Source of the DNA: an uncultured euryarchaeote | GTDB lineage: Archaea; Thermoplasmatota; Poseidoniia; Poseidoniales; Poseidoniaceae | Reading direction: 5' to 3' | Assembly (NCBI GenBank): GCA_937892665.1 | Contig: CALBJF010000009.1 | Coordinates: 1-9,543 of the forward strand | Length of the DNA stretch: 9,543 nucleotides | In this document: piece by piece, positions 1 to 5,664 of the stretch | Position numbering within the stretch: position 1 is the first letter of the stretch | Layout of the letters: the number at the start of each line of letters is the position of its first letter | Position numbers and translations under genes: made by a program | The notes under the pieces: generated by a model | Seen by the model: only the letters and a program-made list of their open reading frames with translations | Told to the model about the DNA's origin: nothing | Databases searched by the model: none

Positions 1-864
1 CGTGTTGCAAAGAAACAATTGATGCGCATCGCCTGGGAACAAGCCGGAAAAGATCTTGCTGTTCTCGAAGAACTCTTCGATGGAGCAATTCAACCTGCTC
101 TCGTTTCTACTGCAGACTACAATTCGTTCGAGGTTTTTTCAGAACTCAAGAAGACAGAAGCTGGCCGTGCTGCTAAGCCTGGTGATGTTGCTTCAGAAGA
201 CATTATTGTCGAAAAGCAAGACACAGGTATGCCGCCTGGTCCTATCGTTGGGGAATTGAACACCGTTGGAATTCCTGCTAAGATTATGGGCGGTACCGTC
301 CAGATTCAGAAGCGCCACGTTGCACTCAAGGCTGGAGAAGTCTTCGAAGGCGACCTTGGTATGCTTCTTGGACAAATCGGAATCAAGCCAATTGTTACTG
401 GTCTACGTCTTTGTGGAACCTATGAAGATGGTGTTGTTTTCTCACCATCGACACTCGACATCGATTACGAGCAGTTCGGACAGGACTTGATTGGAATGGC
501 TGCAGGTGGATTCAACCTCGCATGCAACATCACATGGATTACATCACAAACCATGCCAACATTACTCGCTAAAGCAAGCAGAGAAGCGCTTGCTGTTGCA
601 CTTGAGGCAGCGATCGCAACCGCTGAAACCCTGCCTCACTTGATTGGAAGAGCCCACCGCAGTGCCGTTGGTATTGCAGGCTCTCTAGATTCCTCCGCCC
701 TTGACGACGAATTGGTCGCAATGCTCGGTGCTGCTGCTTCAGCAGCAACCGAAGCTGCAGCCGCCGTTGAAAGTGCGTCTGAAGCCCCAGCCGAGGCAGA
801 AGAAGAAGAGGAAGAAGAGGAAGAAGGGGGCGGCTTTGCCGGCCTTGGAGATCTCTTCGGCTGA
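1..864 (+). CDS. rpl10: 50S ribosomal protein L10 (archaeal P0), 5'-truncated
   Basis: This is the 3' part of the large-subunit stalk base protein. It anchors L12/P1 dimers on the ribosome and helps recruit and activate translational GTPases. The reading frame is open from base 1 (RVAKKQLMRIAWE...), which fits the RNA-binding N-terminal domain of L10/P0, so the true start lies upstream; the TTG at 19 and ATG at 22 are internal. The archaeal insertion domain is visible (PGPIVGELNTVGIPAKI, roughly bases 230-285). It is followed by the Ala-rich helical spine that binds L12 dimers and by a Glu run at about 796-828. The protein ends in GLGDLFG, nearly the same end as L12 (GLGSLFG), as expected for the GTPase-binding tail of archaeal stalk proteins. 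The gene order L10-L12 is the standard archaeal one. The assignment is secure; only the N terminus is missing. Confidence 0.96.
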   Translation, partial: RVAKKQLMRIAWEQAGKDLAVLEELFDGAIQPALVSTADYNSFEVFSELKKTEAGRAAKPGDVASEDIIVEKQDTGMPPGPIVGELNTVGIPAKIMGGTVQIQKRHVALKAGEVFEGDLGMLLGQIGIKPIVTGLRLCGTYEDGVVFSPSTLDIDYEQFGQDLIGMAAGGFNLACNITWITSQTMPTLLAKASREALAVALEAAIATAETLPHLIGRAHRSAVGIAGSLDSSALDDELVAMLGAAASAATEAAAAVESASEAPAEAEEEEEEEEEGGGFAGLGDLFG

Positions 865-876
865 ACACAACACAAA
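865..876 (+). repeat. Post-stop motif copy 1 (after rpl10)
   Basis: ACACAACACAAA immediately follows the rpl10 stop codon. It matches GTACAATACAAA directly after the rpl12 stop (1195-1206) at 9 of 12 positions, and all three differences are transitions. The preceding TTCGGYTGA is also shared. The function is unknown. Confidence 0.45.
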
Positions 877-881
877 ATATT

Positions 882-888
882 GAGGTGA
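882..888 (+). promoter_or_regulatory. Shine-Dalgarno site of rpl12
   Basis: GAGGTGA lies six bases before the ATG at 895 and matches the complement of the archaeal 16S 3' end. It fixes the rpl12 start and shows that this organism uses leadered, Shine-Dalgarno-led initiation at least inside operons. Confidence 0.8.
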
Positions 889-894
889 AATGAA

Positions 895-1194
895 ATGGAA
901 TACGTTTATGCTGCTATGCTACTGCACGCTGCTGAAAAAGAAATGACCGAAGACAACATCACAGCTACTCTGAAAGCTGCTGGTGTAGATGTAGATGCTT
1001 CCCGAGTTAAGGCACTTGTTGCTTCACTCGCTGGTGTCGACATCGCCGAAGCAATGACCCAAGCGGTCGCCGCACCAGCTGCTGCAGCTGCACCGGCTGC
1101 TGCTGCTGCTGACGCCCCTGCCGCTGCTGAAGAAGCAGAGGAAGAGGAAGAAGAAGCAGGTGGCTTCGAAGGTCTTGGCTCCCTATTCGGTTGA
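895..1194 (+). CDS. rpl12: 50S ribosomal protein L12 (archaeal P1 stalk protein)
   Basis: A complete 99-residue archaeal acidic stalk protein, the usual length for the family. The N-terminal dimerisation and L10-binding domain is recognisable ([12 protein letters not shown], then a [18 protein letters not shown] segment at about residues 29-48). An Ala/Pro-rich hinge follows at about 59-78, then a Glu run and the C-terminal GLGSLFG that contacts elongation factors. It sits 30 bases downstream of rpl10 behind a clear Shine-Dalgarno site, so the two are almost certainly co-transcribed. It is unrelated in fold to bacterial L7/L12. The low-complexity Ala/Glu tail creates long spurious reading frames on the other strand. 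Confidence 0.97.
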   Translation: MEYVYAAMLLHAAEKEMTEDNITATLKAAGVDVDASRVKALVASLAGVDIAEAMTQAVAAPAAAAAPAAAAADAPAAAEEAEEEEEEAGGFEGLGSLFG

Positions 1195-1206
1195 GTACAA
1201 TACAAA
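1195..1206 (+). repeat. Post-stop motif copy 2 (after rpl12)
   Basis: GTACAATACAAA directly after the rpl12 stop is the partner of the element at 865-876. It starts the longest non-coding stretch of the window (1195-1360), which otherwise holds three inverted repeats and no convincing reading frame. Confidence 0.45.
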
Positions 1207-1221
1207 CCATCGCTCCAGATC

Positions 1222-1242
1222 CTTGATGCCGAAGGCATCGAG
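1222..1242 (+). other. Hairpin downstream of rpl12
   Basis: CTTGATGCC and GGCATCGAG can pair over nine positions (eight Watson-Crick pairs and one T-G wobble), closed by a GAA triloop. There is no T-run after it, so it does not look like an intrinsic terminator. It could be a structured 3' untranslated region or a processing signal of the rpl10-rpl12 transcript. Confidence 0.5.
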
Positions 1243-1283
1243 AGATTCTCCAAGCGTTGCGTGGAACTCAACAAGAGGAAGTC

Positions 1284-1303
1284 ATCTCATCCTATGATGA
1301 GAT
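1284..1303 (+). other. Second hairpin downstream of rpl12
   Basis: ATCTCATC and GATGAGAT form a perfect eight-base stem around a CTAT loop. It lies between the rpl12 3' hairpin and the inverted repeat over the next gene's start. No function is assigned. Confidence 0.5.
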
Positions 1304-1321
1304 TCGCGCAGCGTAACATCG

Positions 1322-1371
1322 CGTCGCATGGTTCTTGCCATATTGCTTAGTGCGCTAAGCATGGTGCGACG
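1322..1371 (+). other. Imperfect inverted repeat spanning the start region of the next gene
   Basis: The continuous 17-base right arm (1355-1371) pairs in full with three blocks of the left arm. CGTCGCA 1322-1328 pairs with TGCGACG 1365-1371, CCAT 1338-1341 with ATGG 1361-1364, and GCTTAG 1345-1350 with CTAAGC 1355-1360. The left arm has bulges of nine and three bases, and the terminal loop is TGCG. Both candidate ATG starts (1328 and 1361) fall in paired bases, so folding could hide the start. Confidence 0.45.
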
Positions 1372-1873
1372 AAATACGCTTGATTTTGAACTGAGTGTTA
1401 CACCAGTCGAATGCATACGATCTCTTCGAACATTATGCGATGAAAAGGGTTGGAAACTTGAACGACATGAAGGCTCTCGCCTTGTCGATCGCTTTGCAAT
1501 CATCATGCCTATGGCTCAAACTGCTCGAACGCTGGGATTACGGGTTCTTGATGGTCCACTGACTGGATTAGAATTGACAACGTGGTCAGAAGTACGTGGT
1601 TCTGCAGGAGCAGTCCATCTCACATCCTGGATTCTTCCAGGTGGTTCTGGTCATCCTCAAATTCAACATCTCTTACAGCATTGGGTTTCTCGATTACCGA
1701 GATGTCCATGGCGTTGGACGTTTGGAGAACGATCGAAGATTGGATATCTCCTTCCAACATGGAAAAAATCACGTAAATCCTTTACAGCATTAGGATTCAA
1801 TACGGCGAAAGGAGCATGGCCATACGAAGCCCCTGCTCCATGGTTATCCAGTAGTGATTTGGAAGAAGAATAA
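1361..1873 (+). CDS. Conserved-looking protein of unknown function
   Basis: I do not recognise this 170-residue protein. It is probably soluble and cytoplasmic: no signal peptide, no membrane segment, no obvious metal motif. It opens with a predicted strand and helix (LDFELSVTPVECIRSLRTLC), then alternates strands and turns, and is rich in Trp and basic residues in the second half (HWVSRLPRCPWRWTF, then LPTWKKSRKSF). The opening is loosely reminiscent of START/SRPBCC-type folds, but I cannot support that assignment. An upstream in-frame ATG at 1328 would add a short hydrophobic stretch (MVLAILLSALS). I prefer 1361 because the protein then starts like a soluble one, but neither start has a Shine-Dalgarno site. 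An in-frame stop at 1298 rules out longer versions. It ends 63 bases before the next gene. Confidence 0.7.
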   Translation: MVRRNTLDFELSVTPVECIRSLRTLCDEKGWKLERHEGSRLVDRFAIIMPMAQTARTLGLRVLDGPLTGLELTTWSEVRGSAGAVHLTSWILPGGSGHPQIQHLLQHWVSRLPRCPWRWTFGERSKIGYLLPTWKKSRKSFTALGFNTAKGAWPYEAPAPWLSSSDLEEE

Positions 1874-1922
1874 TTCACATTGAACCGAAATGCATAGAGG
1901 TCACCACCCCTTGCATTGTAAC

Positions 1923-1928
1923 AGGAGG
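1923..1928 (+). promoter_or_regulatory. Strong Shine-Dalgarno site
   Basis: AGGAGG is placed eight bases before the ATG at 1937. This is the best ribosome-binding site in the window and it decides the start of the membrane-anchored protein. Confidence 0.8.
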
Positions 1929-1936
1929 ACAAGAAT

Positions 1937-2641
1937 ATGGGCTTCATTGATGACATCCAAGTTGATCGAGACCTCCAGATTCAGACAGCATGTGTTGCAT
2001 TTTTCCTCCTCATTTTCCCACTCTACTTTTTCTCAGTCGCTGCAGGAGCAGTTAGTCCAGCAGGAATGGGCGGCGTAGGAAAATACTCAGTAAGTGGAGA
2101 GATTACCTACATTGATTTTGATGAAGGTGGTGAATACATCGCTGATGGAACATCACTCACCATCGACCTCAATACTGATTCACTAAGCGATATGGAACAA
2201 GAGATGAACATCGTAGGCGTTCTTGTTTCAATGACGTATGATGAGGATGAGCAAGGAAGACCATTGCCACTCTGCGGTTCCCAAACTGCTGGTGATACAA
2301 TTACAGGTTCCGCTACTCATCTGAACTTTTCGAATTCTGCTGATGGGCAAAACAGCGGGGGTAGCGGCGCACATGAAGCTTCAACTATCTGGTACAACTC
2401 CTCAATGATTGGTAGTGACGTAGAGGGACTTTCAGAAACCTCAATCGTTGAACAGCTCGATGCTAATGGAGCAGGTCTAGGAGATTATTCCATTGAAATT
2501 TCAGTTTCAGCAGCAGGAGATACTTGTACTAATCCGTTCGGCGGCCAAAATGAAGACAATGGAGAAGACGTCTCCTACACAATCCAACTCATCGTTCTCG
2601 ATTACACAATCGTTCCCTTCGTTGATATCGAAAACCTCTGA
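1937..2641 (+). CDS. Membrane-anchored exported protein, function unknown
   Basis: A 234-residue protein with a short cytoplasmic lead, one hydrophobic span (about residues 17-39, with many Phe) and a large acidic domain that should face the outside. The exported part is strand-rich, with Gly/Ser/Asn/Asp-rich segments and sequons (NSS at 154-156). It holds just two cysteines outside the membrane span, Cys113 and Cys197, which could form a disulfide. I recognise no family. The thioredoxin-fold lipoprotein gene starts nine bases after its stop, so the two are probably co-transcribed and may act in the same compartment. The start is well supported by the AGGAGG site. Confidence 0.8.
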   Translation: MGFIDDIQVDRDLQIQTACVAFFLLIFPLYFFSVAAGAVSPAGMGGVGKYSVSGEITYIDFDEGGEYIADGTSLTIDLNTDSLSDMEQEMNIVGVLVSMTYDEDEQGRPLPLCGSQTAGDTITGSATHLNFSNSADGQNSGGSGAHEASTIWYNSSMIGSDVEGLSETSIVEQLDANGAGLGDYSIEISVSAAGDTCTNPFGGQNEDNGEDVSYTIQLIVLDYTIVPFVDIENL

Positions 2642-2650
2642 GAGATAGAC

Positions 2651-3199
2651 ATGAAACGAGTATTCTTTCCTGGGTTTGTTTTACTTCTCTTCCTGAGTGG
2701 TTGTACAAGTGATGCTGTAATCGAGGAGCCTCTTGGTGAAGGCGGTCCAGTTGCCGAACCATTCCCTTCCTGGTCAAGTTCTTCGCACAATTCCGAGGAA
2801 TTTAATGGCTCAATGTTCGAAAATGAGTCGTATGTGGCATACTTCTCAGCCCCTTGGTGTGCTCATTGTGAGGAAACCTTGGATGCTTATGATCAAACGC
2901 TTCCAGAAGGGAAAATGATGGTGTTTTCATACGATGGCCGAGAAGATTACAGTGATATGAACGGATGGCACAACAAAACTGAGACGAATCTTAACCGAAC
3001 CGTCGATCGTCCATTTATGCTCAATCCTTCGTTAGCAGAGGAGGTCAATTTATCCAACATTCCTTTTGTCCTCTTTGTCAATGAACAAGGCTACGTTCAT
3101 CATATCGAAGTTGGAAGAATCACCGATGTAGAGGCTATTTCTGAACTTTGGAATGGAACCCTTACTGCTACAGTTGATGATACTGGCTATTGGAATTAA
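2651..3199 (+). CDS. Thioredoxin-fold lipoprotein
   Basis: A 182-residue exported thiol-disulfide protein. Residues 1-17 form a lipoprotein signal peptide with a canonical lipobox, LSGC, so Cys18 should be the lipidated N terminus of the mature form. A thioredoxin domain follows after an acidic Ser-rich linker: strand YVAYFSAPW, active site C70-A-H-C73, and the conserved cis-proline region NIPFVLFV around Pro138. The CXXC makes it a candidate extracytoplasmic oxidoreductase, although the direction (oxidase, reductase or isomerase) cannot be read from sequence. Six N-X-S/T sequons (Asn52, 58, 108, 115, 133, 168) suggest N-glycosylation. It follows the previous gene by nine bases and converges on the mutase gene, with the two stop codons interlocked. 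The ribosome-binding site is weak (GAGAGAT). Confidence 0.88.
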   Translation: MKRVFFPGFVLLLFLSGCTSDAVIEEPLGEGGPVAEPFPSWSSSSHNSEEFNGSMFENESYVAYFSAPWCAHCEETLDAYDQTLPEGKMMVFSYDGREDYSDMNGWHNKTETNLNRTVDRPFMLNPSLAEEVNLSNIPFVLFVNEQGYVHHIEVGRITDVEAISELWNGTLTATVDDTGYWN

Positions 3200-3206
3200 G
3201 CCAGTA
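3181..3206. terminator. Hairpin over the convergent stop codons
   Basis: TACTGGCT and AGCCAGTA form a perfect eight-base inverted repeat around a ten-base loop. The loop and stem edge contain both stop codons of the convergent genes, which share the TTAA at 3196-3199. Position and symmetry fit a two-way end-of-transcript element, but no clear T-run follows on either strand, so the terminator role is tentative. Confidence 0.4.
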
Positions 3207-4590
3207 GTTTGTCAATATTGATGATTGAACTTACTCTTGAATCAATGAGGCTTAGCATTTGTTTGAGCTTCTCTTCATTCACTGCTTCAACTCTCATGAC
3301 AAGAATTGCTTCTGTGTTTGATTTACGGGCAAGATACCATCCTTGTTGTACACCATCTTCTGTGAACCGTACGCGTACACCGTCGATGGTTGATGATTCA
3401 TGATCTGCAAATGCTTCAGTAATTGCAGCAACAATCTCGAGTTTCTTTTCTTCTGGACATGGGATTTTGACTTCACCAGTTGTTGGAAGGTTAGGTGCGA
3501 GGCGATTGAGCTCTTCGCTGAATAATGCATCTCTTCTGGACCAGAGTTCGAGGATTCTTGCTGCATTGTAAAGTGAGCAATCAAATCCGTACCAGCCTCG
3601 GTCAGCCATGAAAATGTGACCGCTCATTTCTGCCGCCATCAATGCATCAGAGTTCTCAGCAAGAACTCGTTTCATGAAGGAATGTCCTGTCTTTGCCATC
3701 ATAGGTCTTCCACCTGCTTCTATGATTGCCTTCTCAACATTCATTGAACATTTGACATCATAGATGAGCAAATCTTTGCCTTCTTCTGTACCTACTACAT
3801 CGTCTGCAAGAAGGGCAATAAGTCGGTCTGGATAAACGAAGTTTCCTTTCTCATCAACTGCACCAATTCGGTCACCATCGCCATCAGCACCTAATCCGAG
3901 TTCGTATCCATTATCGACGACTGCTTTCGCAAGGTCAATCATGTTGTATTCTCGAGTAGGATCTGCTCCGTGATTTGGTTCAGTATTGTCCCAATCACAA
4001 TACAAGTCAATATGTTCTGCCCCAATCATATCGAGGAGTTTTGACATTGCAGGTCCTGGAACTGCGTTGCCACAATCGACTGCGACTTTTACTGGACGAG
4101 CGAGTGTTCCTGTTGAAGCAACGATGGCTTTCAGGTATGTGTCTTCGTGAGGATGATCAATGTGTTCTCCTTGACCATCAGTAAAGTTGCCTTCTAGGAA
4201 TACGCCCTTTAATTCTTGAATCTCTTCACCTGCAAGAGGTAATGTCCCTCTGCACATCTTGAATCCGTTGTGTGTTGGCATTGGAAGGTGGGATGCTGTG
4301 ACCATAACGCCACCATCAACAGGTAATGTCCAACAAGCATGATACAAACATCCTGTTGAAACAATACCTAGGTCGAGAACTCGAACACCCGAATCAACAA
4401 GCCCTTGAATAAGATTTGAAGCATATCCAGGACTTGATTTACGAATGTCTCTTCCAACTGCAAATGATTCGCATTCAAGATACGTAGCGATTGCTCTTCC
4501 TAGGCGATAAGCAAATTCATCCGACAATTCTTCACCAGATAATCCGCGAATATCGTATGCTTTGAAACACGATTCGGGCCATTCATTCAT
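3196..4590 (-). CDS. Phosphomannomutase / phosphoglucomutase (alpha-D-phosphohexomutase family)
   Basis: A 464-residue cytoplasmic enzyme that interconverts hexose 6-phosphate and 1-phosphate, supplying nucleotide-sugar pathways. The family landmarks are all present and in order: KAYDIRG at 10-16, the phosphoserine loop T98-A-S-H with catalytic Ser100, the Mg-binding DGDGDR at 236-241, the sugar-recognition EMSGH at 321-325, and the C-terminal phosphate loop RKSNTE at 422-427. Length matches bacterial/archaeal ManB/AlgC-type enzymes. The serine loop reads TASHLP where TASHNP is usual; the catalytic Ser and His are kept. Sequence alone does not settle mannose versus glucose preference, and GlmM cannot be formally excluded. 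It is the last gene of the minus-strand unit, 24 bases after the membrane protein gene. The ATG at 4590 has no obvious Shine-Dalgarno site. Confidence 0.93.
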   Translation of the reverse strand: MNEWPESCFKAYDIRGLSGEELSDEFAYRLGRAIATYLECESFAVGRDIRKSSPGYASNLIQGLVDSGVRVLDLGIVSTGCLYHACWTLPVDGGVMVTASHLPMPTHNGFKMCRGTLPLAGEEIQELKGVFLEGNFTDGQGEHIDHPHEDTYLKAIVASTGTLARPVKVAVDCGNAVPGPAMSKLLDMIGAEHIDLYCDWDNTEPNHGADPTREYNMIDLAKAVVDNGYELGLGADGDGDRIGAVDEKGNFVYPDRLIALLADDVVGTEEGKDLLIYDVKCSMNVEKAIIEAGGRPMMAKTGHSFMKRVLAENSDALMAAEMSGHIFMADRGWYGFDCSLYNAARILELWSRRDALFSEELNRLAPNLPTTGEVKIPCPEEKKLEIVAAITEAFADHESSTIDGVRVRFTEDGVQQGWYLARKSNTEAILVMRVEAVNEEKLKQMLSLIDSRVSSIINIDKLLA

Positions 4591-4614
4591 ATCGAGGCCT
4601 GAGAGTGATTGTTT

Positions 4615-5295
4615 TCAAGAGTTTGGAATGCATCCACTAGGAGTCTCTTCAGTGTATGCCTTTGATTCAATACTGTATTCATAGTTATTTTCAGCTACTT
4701 TTTCTTTCAGTAAGAGCGAACATGCATCCGCATCAACATCTTGTTCTACCCCATCTATGGACACTGATTTCCACTCCCACCACATAGCGTTTTCATCTTC
4801 ACTTAGTGTGTATGTTACTTCTTGAACGATTATTCTCGAAGTAAAATAATTATCTTCACCGAGATATTGAACTGTCGAAACGATTGTAAGAATGTCACCA
4901 TTTGTAGTCCAACTCGAATCTTGATAAATCTCGTTGGTCATGGTACCATCTCCTCTGAAATCAAAGAGTTGCCCGTCACCTTTGACCCAATCGCCTTCAA
5001 GAGGTCCTGCAGGAGATGGGATCATGAGAACGAGAATAATTGAGGTAATGGTTAGGACTGCAACTAGACCAGAAAAAATCACTTTTCTATTGATATCGAC
5101 TTTCTTTATTTTGTCTGCTAAAGGATGTTCTCTAAGATATCTGACAAACTCCGGCGGCTTATTTTTTACCTGCTTAGGAGAGAAGTATGTATCGACAAGA
5201 TCAGAATTACGTGAACCTTTTTCTTCTGAAGAGGCTGTTGTTTTTATCTTGGAACCCTCTGAGATATCGATATCGATTTCACCCAAAGTAATCAC
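4615..5295 (-). CDS. Single-span membrane protein with an extracytoplasmic beta-rich domain
   Basis: A 226-residue protein from the GTG start at 5295. It has a cytoplasmic region of about 70 residues (GEIDIDISEGSK..., then a basic patch), one membrane span at about 71-93, and an outer domain opening with LEGDWVKGDGQLFDFRGDGT and continuing through SSWTTNGDILTI. That W-x-G-D-G ... DGT ... GD-L-T-I pattern is typical of small lipocalin-like beta-sheet domains in uncharacterised exported proteins. Cys192 and Cys222 may form a disulfide. I chose GTG because it overlaps the stop of the upstream gene as GTGA, the classic translational-coupling arrangement. A longer TTG start at 5322 is possible but would overlap the upstream gene by 31 bases. 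I do not recognise the family. Confidence 0.75.
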   Translation of the reverse strand: MITLGEIDIDISEGSKIKTTASSEEKGSRNSDLVDTYFSPKQVKNKPPEFVRYLREHPLADKIKKVDINRKVIFSGLVAVLTITSIILVLMIPSPAGPLEGDWVKGDGQLFDFRGDGTMTNEIYQDSSWTTNGDILTIVSTVQYLGEDNYFTSRIIVQEVTYTLSEDENAMWWEWKSVSIDGVEQDVDADACSLLLKEKVAENNYEYSIESKAYTEETPSGCIPNS

Positions 5296-5558
5296 GCCAA
5301 TGTAGGGGCAATCTCTGGGCAACTTTTACATCGGCCCTTTGCCTTGTGTTTATCTTCATATCTCTTGCAGCATTTGGATTTTACCTTTCTCTTCTTTTTT
5401 CCAGAGCAGTTCTTCTCGCAACCGCCGCATGAACTTCTTTTTGCGAGCTCAAGGATTGTGAAATCGGAGTTCATGAGTTCTTCAACTTTCCATCCACAGA
5501 ATGGGCAAGCAATCCACCCTACATTCAATGAATTGGCGCATTGTTTACAGGTACTCAT
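5292..5558 (-). CDS. Small Cys-rich zinc-ribbon protein
   Basis: An 88-residue protein with 11 cysteines. Residues 4-21 form a zinc ribbon of two knuckles (C4-K-Q-C7 and C18-P-F-C21, followed by GW). After a short helix (LMNSDFTILELAK) comes a second Cys cluster, CGGCEKNC (44-51), then a strongly basic stretch and KCCKRY...RCKSC (63-80). Two metal sites or a nucleic-acid/protein interaction surface are likely; the function is unknown. The ATG at 5558 has GGGGAG shortly upstream. An in-frame GTG at 5570 would add only MGSP, and I consider it less likely. It is the first gene of the minus-strand unit, and its stop overlaps the next start by four bases. Confidence 0.8.
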   Translation of the reverse strand: MSTCKQCANSLNVGWIACPFCGWKVEELMNSDFTILELAKRSSCGGCEKNCSGKKKRKVKSKCCKRYEDKHKAKGRCKSCPEIAPTLA

Positions 5559-5581
5559 AGGACTCCCCACTAAGCGCTCTA

Positions 5582-5619
5582 CTTTAGGCCACCCTAAAAG
5601 TTTTAGTATGCCCTAAAAG
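5582..5619. promoter_or_regulatory. Cluster of CTAAAAG elements in the divergent promoter region
   Basis: Two exact CCCTAAAAG copies (5592-5600 and 5611-5619) start 19 bases apart. Inverted relatives sit between and beside them: CTTTAGG at 5582-5588 and GTTTTAG at 5600-5606. CTAAAAGTTTTAG at 5594-5606 is a perfect palindrome about one base. They lie 24-61 bases from the zinc-ribbon start and 46-83 bases from the repeat-protein start, so they could be A/T-rich TATA-type promoter elements for both directions, an operator for a dimeric regulator, or both. Confidence 0.5.
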
Positions 5620-5647
5620 CAGGAGATACTACTCAGAGAGCCAATTT

Positions 5648-5655
5648 GAGGGGAG
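5648..5655 (+). promoter_or_regulatory. Ribosome-binding site of the Asp-rich repeat protein
   Basis: GAGGGGAG lies nine bases before the ATG at 5665 and only three bases before the in-frame GTG at 5659. The spacing favours the ATG. Confidence 0.6.
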
Positions 5656-5664
5656 AAGGTGCAA

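Noticed and set aside
796..828. GA-rich run that looks like a microsatellite
   Set aside because: It encodes the Glu-rich tail expected in archaeal stalk protein L10/P0.
906..1274. A 122-codon minus-strand open frame over rpl12
   Set aside because: It is low-complexity Ala/Ser sequence produced by the complement of the Ala/Glu-rich rpl12 tail; rpl12 on the plus strand is certain.
1195..1327. Possible tRNA or small RNA gene suggested by the hairpins
   Set aside because: No T-arm consensus or cloverleaf order is present, so a tRNA is excluded; a small RNA remains only a hypothesis and is listed as a finding, not a gene.
5582..5619. CRISPR-like direct repeats
   Set aside because: Only two nine-base exact copies with a ten-base gap; far too short and few for an array, and they sit in a divergent promoter region.
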